A stretch of DNA of 64,000 nt from Streptomyces sp. ATexAB-D23 (GCF_000373645.1 NZ_KB892046.1:186001-250000), one strand, 5' to 3'. Shown: positions 16,619 to 25,546, counted from the first letter of the stretch. The notes: a model not told the origin generated them from the letters alone. Translations and numbers: made by a program.

Positions 16619-17644
16619 TCAGAGCACGCACTCCACCTCGGCGTACCGCTCGGCGGGCACCGTCTTCAGCGTCTCCACGGCATGCGCCAGCGGGACCATG
16701 ACGATGTCCGTGCCGCGCAGCGCCGTCATCATGCCGAACTCGCCGCGGTGCGCGGCCTCCACCGCGTGCCAGCCGAAGCGGGTCGCGAGGACCCTGTCGT
16801 ACGCGGTCGGGGTGCCGCCGCGCTGCACATGGCCGAGGATCACCGGCCGGGCCTCCTTGCCGAGCCGCTGTTCCAGCTCGATGGAGAGCTGGGTCGCCAC
16901 GCCCGTGAAGCGCTCGTGCCCGTAGATGTCCTTGACGCCCGACTCGAACTCCATGGAGCCCTCGCGCGGCTTCGCGCCCTCGGCGACCACCACGATCGCG
17001 AACTTCTTGCCGGCCGAGAAGCGGCGGCCCACCAGCTCCGTCAGCTCGTCGATGTCGAAGGGGCGCTCGGGGACGACGACGGCGTGCGCACCCGCCGCCA
17101 TGCCCGAGTGCAGGGCGATCCAGCCGGTGTGCCGGCCCATGACCTCGACGATCATGACCCGCTGGTGCGACTCGGCGGTGGTCTTCAGCCGGTCGAGCGC
17201 CTCGGTGGCGACTCCGACGGCGGTGTCGAAGCCGAAGGTGACGTCGGTGGAGGCGATGTCGTTGTCGATGGTCTTCGGTACGCCGACGATCGGCAGCCCT
17301 GCCTCGGACAGCAGGTTCGCCGCCTTGAGGGTGCCCTCGCCGCCGATCGGAATGATCGCGTCGAGACCGAGATCCCGGACGTGGCCCCTGGCCTGCTCGA
17401 TGCCGCCGCGCAGATGCGCGGGCTGGACCCGGGAGGAGCCGAGGATGGTGCCGCCGCGGGCGAGGATGCCGCCGACCGCGTCCAGGTCGAGCTTGCGGTA
17501 GTCGCACTCCAGGAGGCCCCGCCAGCCGTCGTGGAAGCCGATGACCTCGTCGCCGTGGTCGACCACAGCACGGTGGACGACGGACCGGATGACCGCATTG
17601 AGGCCGGGGCAGTCGCCGCCGGAGGTGAGCACACCAATTCGCAT
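16619..17644 (-). CDS. pfkA: ATP-dependent 6-phosphofructokinase
   Basis: 341 residues, the usual length of Streptomyces PfkA. It phosphorylates fructose 6-phosphate at the committed step of glycolysis. It starts M-R-I-G-V-L-T-S-G-G-D-C-P-G-L-N. The I-G-G-E-G-T block has Gly where PPi-dependent enzymes have Asp, pointing to ATP as donor. Further blocks are K-T-I-D-N-D-I and V-E-V-M-G-R-H-T-G-W-I-A. The ATG at 17644 starts directly at the conserved N-terminus, so upstream in-frame codons are not used. Confidence 0.92.
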   Translation of the reverse strand: MRIGVLTSGGDCPGLNAVIRSVVHRAVVDHGDEVIGFHDGWRGLLECDYRKLDLDAVGGILARGGTILGSSRVQPAHLRGGIEQARGHVRDLGLDAIIPIGGEGTLKAANLLSEAGLPIVGVPKTIDNDIASTDVTFGFDTAVGVATEALDRLKTTAESHQRVMIVEVMGRHTGWIALHSGMAAGAHAVVVPERPFDIDELTELVGRRFSAGKKFAIVVVAEGAKPREGSMEFESGVKDIYGHERFTGVATQLSIELEQRLGKEARPVILGHVQRGGTPTAYDRVLATRFGWHAVEAAHRGEFGMMTALRGTDIVMVPLAHAVETLKTVPAERYAEVECVL

Positions 17645-17702
17645 TGCCCGGGAAACCTTTGCAACGTGGGCCGACGACCGGACCACGTCGTCCGGTTGGA
17701 TC

Positions 17703-17732
17703 CCCGCCACCCTACCGGCGCAGGGTGGCGGG
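17703..17732 (-). terminator. Terminator after gatD
   Basis: Perfect 11-bp stem CCCGCCACCCT / AGGGTGGCGGG, loop of 8 nt, between the gatD stop and the pfkA start. Confidence 0.65.
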
Positions 17733-17811
17733 ACCGAACCGGGCGTCCGCCTGCTGGACTCCGCTCAACTGAGCCCGATCGACCTCATCGGACCGATCAG
17801 AAAAGGCCTGG

Positions 17812-18540
17812 TCAGGCGGGCTGTGTGGCGGCCGCGACGCGCTCCGCGCGCAGCGCCTCGTACCACCGGTCGTCGGTGGGCGGAAGAGCGTTCACATCGA
17901 GCGCCAGCTTCAGCAGCAGATCCGCGATCAGCGGGTTCCGCGCCATCACGGGACCGTGCATGTAGGTGCCGAAGACCGTGTCGTTGTACGCGCCCTCCGT
18001 GCCGTCGCCCGTGCCGTTGCCCCGGCCGAACCGCACCCGCGCGAACGGCCGTGCCGTCGGGCCGAGATGCGTGACGCCCTGGTGGTTCTCGAAGCCGGTC
18101 AGCGGCGGAAGACCGAGCTGCGGGTCGATGTCCCCCAGCACGTCGCCGACGCACCGCTCACCCTCGCCGCGGGTCGAGACCACGTCGAGCAGTCCGAGAC
18201 CCTGCTCGCGCTCACCGAGGTCGTTCACGAACTCGTGGCCGAGGATCTGGTAGCCGGCGCAGACCGAGAAGATGATCGCGCCGTTGGACGCGGCCCGGCT
18301 GAGGCCGCCGTCACGCCGCAGCCGCTCCGCCGCGAGCCGCTGCGGCCGGTCCTCGCCGCCGCCGATCAGATAGATGTCCCCGGACGTGGGGACCGGCTGG
18401 TCGCTGCGGACATCGACGCGCGACACGTCGAGACCGCGCTGACGGGCCCGGCGCTCCACCACCAGGGCGTTGCCCTGATCGCCGTAGGTGCTCAGCAGGT
18501 CCGGGTAGACCCACACCAGCCGCAGGCTGTTGTTGCTCAT
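17812..18540 (-). CDS. gatD: Lipid II isoglutaminyl synthase, glutamine amidotransferase subunit GatD
   Basis: 242-residue class I (cobB/cobQ-like) glutaminase. The catalytic Cys is in F-S-V-C-A-G-Y-Q-I-L-G (~95) and the catalytic His in G-T-Y-M-H-G-P-V-M-A-R-N-P near the end. It supplies ammonia to MurT, which amidates the alpha-carboxyl of D-Glu in lipid II at the inner membrane face. It lies 34 bp downstream of murT, in the same direction. ATG at 18540 gives the standard start M-S-N-N-S-L-R-L-V-W-V-Y-P-D. Confidence 0.92.
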   Translation of the reverse strand: MSNNSLRLVWVYPDLLSTYGDQGNALVVERRARQRGLDVSRVDVRSDQPVPTSGDIYLIGGGEDRPQRLAAERLRRDGGLSRAASNGAIIFSVCAGYQILGHEFVNDLGEREQGLGLLDVVSTRGEGERCVGDVLGDIDPQLGLPPLTGFENHQGVTHLGPTARPFARVRFGRGNGTGDGTEGAYNDTVFGTYMHGPVMARNPLIADLLLKLALDVNALPPTDDRWYEALRAERVAAATQPA

Positions 18541-18574
18541 GCTTCGTCCTCTCCGGAGGGGGCCGGGGCCGGGG

Positions 18575-19813
18575 TCAGTTGCCGACACGACGGCGCAGAT
18601 CCTGGAAGGCGGTGTAGTTGGCGATGACCTCGATGCGTCCCGGCGGTGCCTGCTGCACGGCCTCATCGAGGTTCTCGCAGACCCGGAAGTCGAGCCCGGC
18701 CACTTCGAGCCGGACCGCGAGGTCCAGCTTGCGGTCGCCGAGCACGAAGATCGGGTGGCCCGCGAGCTGGGTGTAGTCGACGTCCCAGAGCCAGGAGGTG
18801 TCCGTGCCGTCCGCGCCGCGCGCGTTGACCGACAGGATCACCGGGGTGGGCGGCGGGTCGATCAGGGAGAACGTCTCCAGCCAGCCCGCCGGGTTCTTCG
18901 CCAGCAGGAGCCGCAGCTCACGGCCGAGGAAGCCCACCACGTCGTAGCGGCCGGCGACGGCCTGCACCTGGTACATGCGCTCCAGGGCCACCTGGGGCGG
19001 CACACCGAAGACGGCGGCGACGGCCGCCGAACTCGTCGCGTTGGCCTTGTTGGCGCGGCCGGGGAGCTGGAGGTGGATCGGCCACGCCGAACCGTGCGGG
19101 TCGAGCACGTAGTCCCCGTGCAGAACCCAGCTGGGCGGCGGGCGGCGGAAGCCGCACTCGCCGCAGAACCAGTCGTCGCCGGGGCGCTGCATCACGCCGC
19201 CGCAGGACGGGCAGGACCAGGCGTCGTCCTTCCACGCCTGGCCGGCTGCCACCCACACCACATTGGGGGAGGAGGAGGCCGCCCAGACGATCAGCGGGTC
19301 GTCGGCGTTGGCGACGATCACGGCCTTGGAGCCGGACAGCCCCTCGCGCCACTTCTCGGCCAGCATCCGCGTCTCGGCGGCCCGGTCCAGCTGGTCGCGC
19401 GAGAGGTTGAGCAGCGCGATCACCTTGGGCGTCGTGTCGCGGGCGACCCCCGCGAGGTACTTCTCGTCGACCTCGATCACGCCGTACTGCGCGTCGGAGC
19501 CGCCGGCCAGGGCCGAGGTGATGCCCGCGGGCATGTTGGCGCCCAGCGCGTTCGAGACGACCGGGCCCGCGGCCCGCAGCGCCTCGGCGATCAGCCGTGT
19601 GGTGGTCGTCTTGCCGTTCGTCGCCGACACGAGGATCACGTCCAGGTGCTGCGCCAGCCGCCCGAGCAGGTCGGGGTCGAGCTTGAGCGCCACCCGGCCG
19701 CCGATCACCGATCCGCTGCCCCGCCCGGCCGCCCGCGACACCGCCGCAGCGGCCTTGCCCGCCGTCACGGCCAGCTTGGCCCGCGGCGACAACGGCTCCG
19801 TGTTGCCTGCCAT
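18575..19813 (-). CDS. murT: Lipid II isoglutaminyl synthase, Mur-ligase-like subunit MurT
   Basis: 412 residues. It has the Mur-ligase ATP-binding loop A-T-N-G-K-T-T-T-T-R (~65) and a MurT-specific Cys4 zinc ribbon (C-P-S-C-G-G ... C-G-E-C-G, ~215-240). A C-terminal DUF1727 region has S-L-I-D and N-Y-T-A-F. It activates the lipid II D-Glu carboxylate with ATP and uses ammonia from GatD. A strong AAGGAGGAT site precedes ATG 19813. It is the first gene of the murT-gatD operon. Confidence 0.92.
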   Translation of the reverse strand: MAGNTEPLSPRAKLAVTAGKAAAAVSRAAGRGSGSVIGGRVALKLDPDLLGRLAQHLDVILVSATNGKTTTTRLIAEALRAAGPVVSNALGANMPAGITSALAGGSDAQYGVIEVDEKYLAGVARDTTPKVIALLNLSRDQLDRAAETRMLAEKWREGLSGSKAVIVANADDPLIVWAASSSPNVVWVAAGQAWKDDAWSCPSCGGVMQRPGDDWFCGECGFRRPPPSWVLHGDYVLDPHGSAWPIHLQLPGRANKANATSSAAVAAVFGVPPQVALERMYQVQAVAGRYDVVGFLGRELRLLLAKNPAGWLETFSLIDPPPTPVILSVNARGADGTDTSWLWDVDYTQLAGHPIFVLGDRKLDLAVRLEVAGLDFRVCENLDEAVQQAPPGRIEVIANYTAFQDLRRRVGN

Positions 19814-20204
19814 CGTCCTAGATCCTCCTTGCATCGGTCCGCCGCCCAGCCTATCGATGTCCGGCGCGGTGACGGCACCGCGGCACCGTCCGGCACGTGG
19901 AGTTCCCGTGGAATGCGCGGCGCGCGGGAGCGCCATCGCGTGGTCCGCGGGTGCGCCGGCCCGGAATTCCGGGTGCGCCGGCGGCCGGGAGCGCGTTACC
20001 GTCGCCGATATGAACGTCATCGGCCCGATCACCACCGCGACCGCGCGAGCGCCCGGCTCGCCGGTTGCCGCCGTCTGACATTCCCCTCCCCCGGCGACCG
20101 GAAACGGTCCGTCGGCAGTGCCGCGGTATTCGTGCCCCGGCCGGGTGACTGAACGGGTCCCGTTCTCCGGTGCCTCCCCGCTGCGATGCGAAGGAGTCAT
20201 CCCC
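19814..20204. other. Divergent intergenic region between murT and AlaRS-like gene
   Basis: 390 bp that must hold promoters for both genes. I see no clear RNA structure or well-supported gene. A 22-codon frame (20010-20078) with several alanine codons lies before the AlaRS-like gene, but it lacks a good ribosome binding site. Confidence 0.4.
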
Positions 20205-21371
20205 ATGGATACGGAACAGCTGGCCCGCACGTTCGTCGAGTACTTCGAGGACCGCGGCCACCACCGCGTCGTCGGCTCGACCCTGCTGCCGCCGCCCGGC
20301 GACCCCGTGCTCTTCACCACGTCCGGCATGCACCCGCTCACCCCGTACCTGGAGGGCCGCCCCCACCCCGGGGGCAGCCGGCTCGTCAACGTACAGCGCT
20401 GTCTGCGGACCACCGACCTGGACGAGGTCGGGGACGCCACCCACCTGACCGTCTTCGAGATGCTCGGCACCTGGTCGCTGGGCGACTACGACGGCCCGCG
20501 CAGCCTCGACTGGGGATACGGCCTGCTCACCGAGGGGCTGGGGGTCGACCCCGGACGGCTGCACGCCACGGTGTACGCGGGTGACGACCGGACCGAGCGG
20601 GACATGGCCTCCCTGCGGCTGTGGCAGGCCCTCGGTGTCCCCGTCGAGCTCACCGTGGAGGACAACTGGTGGTCCAACGGCCCGGTCGGGCCCTGCGGCC
20701 CCGACTCGGAGATCTTCCTGTGGAACGGCGAGGGCCCGCCCGTCTCCACCCCCACCCGGGACGAGCGGTGGGTGGAGGTGTGGAACCACGTCACGATGAG
20801 CCACCGCCGGCTCGACGACGGCTCGCTCGTGCCACTGCCCCGGCGCAATGTCGACACCGGGCTCGGTCTTGAGCGGCTGGCCACGCTGCTCCAGGGCAGG
20901 CGGTCGGTCTTCGAGTGCGACGCCTTCGACCCCTGGCGCCGCCTCGTGCCGGGCCTGTGGCCGCTGGACGAGGTGTCGCTGCGGCTGGTCTGCGACCATC
21001 TGCGGTCCGCGGTCGTCGTCATCGGGGACGGGGTGCGCCCGGCCGCCACCGGGCGGGGGTACGTGCTGCGGCGCCTGCTGCGGCGGGTGCTGACCGTGCT
21101 CCGGCGCGACGATCCCTCGCGCACCCTCGGGGACCTGCCGCCCGAACTGGTCCGGCACACCCTGGACCACTTCCGGCAGGACCTGGACCCCGGTGTGGTG
21201 CCGCGGGTACTGGCCGAGGAGGAGCGCCGGTTCGCCGGGCTCCTGGAGCGGGGCCGTCAGGTGCTCGCCCGGCCCCGCTTCCGAGGGCCGCTGACCGACG
21301 AGGACTTCCACTACCTCCACGACACGCACGGTCTGCCGCGCGACCTGATCACGAGCCTGCGGGAGGGGTGA
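20205..21371 (+). CDS. Alanyl-tRNA synthetase paralog, catalytic domain only
   Basis: 388 residues against about 890 for AlaRS. Class II motifs are visible: F-T-T-S-G-M-H-P-L-T-P-Y, motif 2 region R-C-L-R-T-T-D-L-D-E-V-G with T-V-F-E-M-L-G-T-W-S-L-G-D-Y, N-W-W-S-N-G-P-V-G-P-C-G-P-D-S-E, and motif 3 G-L-G-L-E-R-L-A. The editing domain, its zinc HxxxH site and the C-Ala domain are absent. The ATG at 20205 has GAAGGAG upstream. E. coli AlaRS fragments of similar length make alanyl-adenylate but aminoacylate poorly, so this may be an alanine-activating enzyme with another acceptor. It is a clean ORF, not a visible pseudogene. Confidence 0.85.
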   Translation: MDTEQLARTFVEYFEDRGHHRVVGSTLLPPPGDPVLFTTSGMHPLTPYLEGRPHPGGSRLVNVQRCLRTTDLDEVGDATHLTVFEMLGTWSLGDYDGPRSLDWGYGLLTEGLGVDPGRLHATVYAGDDRTERDMASLRLWQALGVPVELTVEDNWWSNGPVGPCGPDSEIFLWNGEGPPVSTPTRDERWVEVWNHVTMSHRRLDDGSLVPLPRRNVDTGLGLERLATLLQGRRSVFECDAFDPWRRLVPGLWPLDEVSLRLVCDHLRSAVVVIGDGVRPAATGRGYVLRRLLRRVLTVLRRDDPSRTLGDLPPELVRHTLDHFRQDLDPGVVPRVLAEEERRFAGLLERGRQVLARPRFRGPLTDEDFHYLHDTHGLPRDLITSLREG

Positions 21372-21377
21372 GGGGGA

Positions 21378-21412
21378 GCGGTGCCGGGGGTATGCCGTAC
21401 CCCCGGCACCGC
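21378..21412. terminator. Bidirectional terminator between convergent genes
   Basis: Perfect 15-bp stem GCGGTGCCGGGGGTA with a 5-nt loop, filling the 47-bp gap between the AlaRS-like gene and the pectate-lyase-like gene. Confidence 0.85.
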
Positions 21413-21418
21413 GGCCGG

Positions 21419-22618
21419 TCACGGCGTGACGATGTTCCCGCCGAACGACACCACGAGGCGGCCGTCCGAGGCGAACGACCACTGCATGGCGCCCTCGTAC
21501 GCGGAGCACCGGGAGCCGTTCGATCCCGACCAGAACTGGTTGGAGCTGTCCGCGTCCCCGACGGTCTTGTCGTTGGAGCCGCTGCCGCTACGGCAGGAGG
21601 TGTTGTCGCGGAACACCGAAGTGCCCTTGTCGAAGGAGAAGTTGCGCTCCTCGTTGTCGATGCCGATGTTGTCCGACACGGTCATCGAGCCGGGGTTGCT
21701 GTTGTACGTGAACCCGTGGTGCCCGTTGTTGTAGGCGATGTTGCGCCGCACGATGTGGTCCACCTCGATGCCGTCGCCGCCGAGCTTGAAGCCGTTGCGG
21801 TCGCCGTCGTCGTTCACGGTCCCGTCGGAGAGGGTTCCGTTGTCGTAGGAGAGCGAGTCCTCGATGGTCACCGGACCGATGGGGCCGGTGTCCTTCTTGG
21901 TGTAGAGGTCCCAGCCGTCGTCGATGTTGTTGTGGGAGACGGTGTAGCGGAAGACGTTGCCGGGGCCCGAGGTGAGCTTGGACGCGAAGCCGTCGGCGTC
22001 CTCGCCGTCGGAGTCGGCGTTGTCGTGCGACTCCGAGCTCAGGATGAGGTTGTCGGCGGGCCACTCGTCGTCGGGGGTGCTGGAGGAGATCCGCGAGATC
22101 TGCAGGCCCGAGTCGTGGTTGAAGCGCGTCACGACGTGCTCGATGACGTTGTTGCTGCCGCCGACGAAGATGCCGTTGTCACCGGCGTGCTCGACCGTGA
22201 TGCCGTCGATGTGCCAGTAGGCGCCGTTCACCGCGAGCCCGCGGTTGGCAGGGTCCTCGCTCATCTCCGAGAAGTTCAGCACCGGTTGCTCGCCCGGGTA
22301 GGCGGCCATCGTGGTGCGGGCGCCCGACGTGCCGTCGTTGCCCGGCTCGATGGTGACCGTCTGCCCGTAGTGGTACGTGCCGCCGCGCAGGTAGATCGTC
22401 CCTCCGGAGTCGACCCGGCCGATCGCCGAGGACAGCGTGGTGGGGTCCGACTCCGTGCCCGCCGCGTCGGCGGTACCGTCCGGCGCCACGTACAGCGCCG
22501 CCGCGGCCGCTCGCACGGAGGCCGTCTCGTGCGTCGGGGCGGCCTGCGCGGTGGCGCCCAGGGTGGCGAGCGAGCCGGCCAGCAGGCCGGCACATGCGAG
22601 AACAGTTTTGATCTGCAT
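21419..22618 (-). CDS. Secreted right-handed beta-helix protein, pectate lyase-like (PL9 type)
   Basis: 399 residues. The Sec signal ends near residue 27 (G-A-T-A-Q-A). The body is a parallel beta-helix with repeated N/D-rich turns (G-I-F-V-G-G-S-N-N-V-I, S-G-L-Q-I, H-D-N-A-D-S-D-G-E-D-A-D-G-F-A-S-K). The last motif, an Asp-rich stretch followed by G-F-A-x-K, resembles the calcium and catalytic region of family PL9 pectate lyases. It probably cleaves polygalacturonate outside the cell. A LacI-type operator lies about 55 bp upstream. The ATG at 22618 gives a proper signal peptide. Confidence 0.8.
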   Translation of the reverse strand: MQIKTVLACAGLLAGSLATLGATAQAAPTHETASVRAAAAALYVAPDGTADAAGTESDPTTLSSAIGRVDSGGTIYLRGGTYHYGQTVTIEPGNDGTSGARTTMAAYPGEQPVLNFSEMSEDPANRGLAVNGAYWHIDGITVEHAGDNGIFVGGSNNVIEHVVTRFNHDSGLQISRISSSTPDDEWPADNLILSSESHDNADSDGEDADGFASKLTSGPGNVFRYTVSHNNIDDGWDLYTKKDTGPIGPVTIEDSLSYDNGTLSDGTVNDDGDRNGFKLGGDGIEVDHIVRRNIAYNNGHHGFTYNSNPGSMTVSDNIGIDNEERNFSFDKGTSVFRDNTSCRSGSGSNDKTVGDADSSNQFWSGSNGSRCSAYEGAMQWSFASDGRLVVSFGGNIVTP

Positions 22619-22670
22619 CGTTCGACTCCAGGTGGGGGGAGGGTAGGGCGCGGACTTGCGCCCGGCCCGG

Positions 22671-22684
22671 TGCAAGCGCTTTCC
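22671..22684. promoter_or_regulatory. LacI-family operator before pectate-lyase-like gene
   Basis: TGCAAGCGCTTTCC matches the LacI/GalR half-site pattern TGNAANCGNTTNCA at 13 of 14 positions, with CG at the centre. Such sites regulate sugar-utilisation genes in Streptomyces. No LacI regulator gene is in the window. Confidence 0.6.
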
Positions 22685-22924
22685 ATCGACCGTAGAGTGG
22701 TGCCATGGGCACGTCAACGGTCATGCATGTGTGCGTTGGTCATGGACGTGAACGCGGGGGAGTCGCTGAGCGCCCGAACCGCTCACGTTCGGCACCCGCG
22801 TCACGCGTCACGTAGGCGGCCCCGGGGTCGTGCCCGGAGTCCGGCCGGGTGACCGGAGCGCGGGAGTTGACGGGGGTCGGGGGCGGGGTGCCCGGCGTGT
22901 CCGGGCGGTCGTGCGGAACGTACG

Positions 22925-23479
22925 ATGGCCGCCATGCGAAACCGCCCGATCCCCGGCACTTCCGGAATCGTCCGGACCATGAGCCTGCTCGGCGACCCGG
23001 TCCTGCACGCGGCGTGCGAACCGGTCACGGACTTCGGTCCCGCGCTCGCCCGGCTCGTCGAGGACATGTACGCCACGATGTACGAGGCGCGGGGCGTCGG
23101 GCTCGCCGCGAACCAGATCGGTGTGCCGTCAAGGGTGTTCGTCTTCGACTGCCCCGACGACGAGGACGTGCGCCACCTGGGCCACGTGGTCAACCCCGTA
23201 CTGGTGGAGGCGGACGGTGTCACCGTGCGCGGACCCGAGGGCTGCCTCTCGCTCCCGGGCCTGGAGGCCGGCACACCGCGCTTCGACCACGCCGTGGTGG
23301 AGGGGGTGACGGTGGGTGGCGAGCCGGTGCGGATCGCCGGGACCGGCTTCTTCGCGCGCTGCCTCCAGCACGAGTGCGACCACCTCGACGGCCGGGTCTA
23401 CACCGACCGGCTGACCGGTCTGCGCCGGGCTCGGGTGCTGCGCGCCGCCCGCCGGGCACCCTGGGGGCGCACCGGCTGA
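22925..23479 (+). CDS. def: Peptide deformylase
   Basis: 184 residues. It removes the formyl group from nascent N-terminal methionine. All three motifs are present: G-V-G-L-A-A-N-Q-I-G (~58-67), E-G-C-L-S-L-P-G (~101-108) with the metal Cys, and Q-H-E-C-D-H-L-D-G (~145-153) with the two metal His and catalytic Glu. ATG 22925 or the second ATG nine bases on are both possible starts. Streptomyces carry several def paralogs; this one is not beside fmt. Confidence 0.9.
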   Translation: MAAMRNRPIPGTSGIVRTMSLLGDPVLHAACEPVTDFGPALARLVEDMYATMYEARGVGLAANQIGVPSRVFVFDCPDDEDVRHLGHVVNPVLVEADGVTVRGPEGCLSLPGLEAGTPRFDHAVVEGVTVGGEPVRIAGTGFFARCLQHECDHLDGRVYTDRLTGLRRARVLRAARRAPWGRTG

Positions 23480-23498
23480 CCGGCTGACCGGTGGCTCG

Positions 23499-24149
23499 TC
23501 AGAAGCCGGGGCCGCCCGTGCGGTCGCCGGCGGCGGCCAGCCTGCCCCAGAGGAGATCGGCCAGGCTCCGCACCAACTGCTCGCGGGAGCACGGGCGTTC
23601 GCCCAGCCACCAGTCGCCCGCCGCGTGCATCATGCCGACGATGCCATGGCCCCAGATGCGGGCCATCGCCTGACTGTCCGGGCCGAGGTCCACCCGCTCG
23701 GCGATGACGGCCGCGAGCTCCTCGCCCAGGCGGCGCAGCAGCGGCGCGGAGTGCCGTCCGACGTCGAAACCCTGCTCGGGAGAAGGGGTGGCGTCGTCGG
23801 ACGGGTGCATCAGGAAGCGGTAGACCTGAGGGCGTGCCTCGATGGCCGCGAGATAGGTGTCGAGGGTCGACTCGACCCGTTCGCGGCGGTCGGCGGGTGC
23901 GTCGAGGGCGGCGCGCAGGGCGCTCAGCAAGGCGTCGGTGTGCCGCTTGGCGAGGGCGCGGTAGAGGCCGCCCTTGTCGCCGAAGTGCCGGTAGAGGATG
24001 GGCTTGGTGATTCCCGCCTCGGCCGCGATGGCGTTCATCGAGGCCCCGGGGCCGTCCCTGAGTACCACGCGGTCGGCGGCTTCGAGCAGCTCACGGCGGC
24101 GGCGCTCCGCCGAGGTCCGCTGGCGCTCCGCCTGTCGTGTGGTCTCCAT
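23499..24149 (-). CDS. TetR/AcrR-family repressor
   Basis: 216 residues. The N-terminal helix-turn-helix (~10-60) has R-R-R-E-L-L-E-A-A-D-R-V-V, A-I-A-A-E-A-G-I-T-K-P-I-L-Y-R-H-F-G-D-K. The C-terminal ligand domain has no recognisable specificity. It is divergent from an acyl-CoA dehydrogenase gene with a long inverted repeat between them, so it probably represses that gene and perhaps itself in response to a fatty acyl-CoA. Confidence 0.88.
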   Translation of the reverse strand: METTRQAERQRTSAERRRRELLEAADRVVLRDGPGASMNAIAAEAGITKPILYRHFGDKGGLYRALAKRHTDALLSALRAALDAPADRRERVESTLDTYLAAIEARPQVYRFLMHPSDDATPSPEQGFDVGRHSAPLLRRLGEELAAVIAERVDLGPDSQAMARIWGHGIVGMMHAAGDWWLGERPCSREQLVRSLADLLWGRLAAAGDRTGGPGF

Positions 24150-24239
24150 GTCGTTTCTCCCACCCCTGGCCGTGCCTGTCCGTCCTGCCTGCGCAACGTA
24201 ACACCCTGTCCGGCGCGGCGCGGATGGCGTCTCACGTGG

Positions 24240-24284
24240 TTGACAGAGGCTACTTGCCGGTAACAGACTGTTGTTACCGCAAGT
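24240..24284 (+). promoter_or_regulatory. Promoter and TetR operator for acyl-CoA dehydrogenase
   Basis: TTGACA at 24240-24245 with CAGACT at 24264-24269 (18-bp spacing) is a credible housekeeping promoter. Overlapping it is an inverted repeat, ACTTGCCGGTAACA (24252-24265) facing TGTTACCGCAAGT ending at 24284, broken by one base in one arm. The TetR product would block the promoter. Confidence 0.65.
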
Positions 24285-24319
24285 AACGAGGCGTTTCGAG
24301 GCAGCACGTGGAGGGGAAC

Positions 24320-25546
24320 ATGGCCGAGTTCACGCTCGAACTCAACGATGACCAGAAGGAGGTCCGTGACTGGCTTCACGGCTTTGCCGCTGACGTGATC
24401 CGTCCGGCCGCTTCGGAGTGGGACGAGCGTGAGGAAACGCCCTGGCCCGTCATCCAGGAGGCGGCGAAGGTCGGGATCTACTCCCTCGACTTCTACGCCC
24501 AGCAGTTCTTCGATCCTACGGGGCTCGGCATCCCGATGGCCATGGAGGAACTGTTCTGGGGCGACGCCGGCATCGCCCTGTCGATCGTCGGTACGGGGCT
24601 GGCGGCCGTCGGCGTCCTCGCCAACGGCACCGAGGAGCAGATCGGCACCTGGATCCCGCAGATGTACGGCGACGCCGACGACGTCAAGGTCGCGGCCTTC
24701 TGCTCCTCCGAGCCCGACGCCGGCTCCGACGTCGCCTCGATGCGCACCCGCGCGGTCTACGACCAGGCCAAGGACGAGTGGGTGCTCAACGGCACCAAGA
24801 CCTGGGCGACCAACGGCGGCATCGCCAACGTCCACGTGGTCGTCGCCGTCGTCGACCCCGAACTCGGCTCCAAGGGGCACGCCTCCTTCATCGTCCCGCC
24901 GGACACCCCCGGCCTGTCGCAGGGCCAGAAGTTCAAGAAACACGGCATCCGCGCCTCGCACACCGCCGAAGTCGTCCTTGAGGACGTGCGCGTCCCCGGC
25001 CACTGCCTGCTCGGCGGCAAGGAGAAGCTCGACCAGCGCCTCGCCCGCGCCCGCGAGCGTGCCGCCTCCGGCGGCGAGCGTGTGAAGAACGCGGCGATGG
25101 CCACCTTCGAGGCCTCCCGCCCGGCCGTCGGCGCCATGGCCGTCGGTACCGCCCGTGCCGCGTACGAGGTGGCGCTGGACTACGCCAGGACCCGGACCCA
25201 GTTCGGCCGGCCGATCATCGACAACCAGGGCGTCGCCTTCCAGCTCGCCGACATGCGCACCCAGATCGACGCGGCCCGCCTCCTGGTCTGGCGCGCCTCC
25301 TGGATGGCCACCGCCGGCAAGCCCTTCGAGTCCGCCGAGGGCTCCATGTCCAAGCTGTACGCGAGCGAGACCGCCAAGAAGGTCACAGCCCAGGCGATCC
25401 AGATCCTCGGCGGCAACGGCTACACCCGTGAATACCCGGTCGAGCGCATGCACCGGGACGCCGCGATCTACACGATCTTCGAGGGAACGAGCGAGATCCA
25501 GCGCCTGGTCATCGCCCGCACCCTCTCCGGCATGCCGATCCGCTGA
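24320..25546 (+). CDS. Acyl-CoA dehydrogenase
   Basis: 408 residues. FAD flavoenzyme of the first beta-oxidation step. The N-terminal helical domain is followed by the F-C-S-S-E-P-D-A-G-S-D-V beta-domain motif (~133-145) and N-G-T-K-T-W-A-T-N-G-G. The C-terminal block is I-L-G-G-N-G-Y-T-R-E-Y-P-V-E-R-M-H-R-D-A with I-F-E-G-T-S-E-I-Q, whose Glu is the usual base. The ATG at 24320 has GGAGGGG upstream. Chain-length preference cannot be read from sequence. A strong terminator follows. Confidence 0.92.
   Translation: MAEFTLELNDDQKEVRDWLHGFAADVIRPAASEWDEREETPWPVIQEAAKVGIYSLDFYAQQFFDPTGLGIPMAMEELFWGDAGIALSIVGTGLAAVGVLANGTEEQIGTWIPQMYGDADDVKVAAFCSSEPDAGSDVASMRTRAVYDQAKDEWVLNGTKTWATNGGIANVHVVVAVVDPELGSKGHASFIVPPDTPGLSQGQKFKKHGIRASHTAEVVLEDVRVPGHCLLGGKEKLDQRLARARERAASGGERVKNAAMATFEASRPAVGAMAVGTARAAYEVALDYARTRTQFGRPIIDNQGVAFQLADMRTQIDAARLLVWRASWMATAGKPFESAEGSMSKLYASETAKKVTAQAIQILGGNGYTREYPVERMHRDAAIYTIFEGTSEIQRLVIARTLSGMPIR

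Noticed and set aside
20010..20078. 22-codon frame rich in Ala/Thr before the AlaRS-like gene, as a leader peptide for attenuation
   Set aside because: No good ribosome binding site and no terminator/antiterminator pair visible after it.
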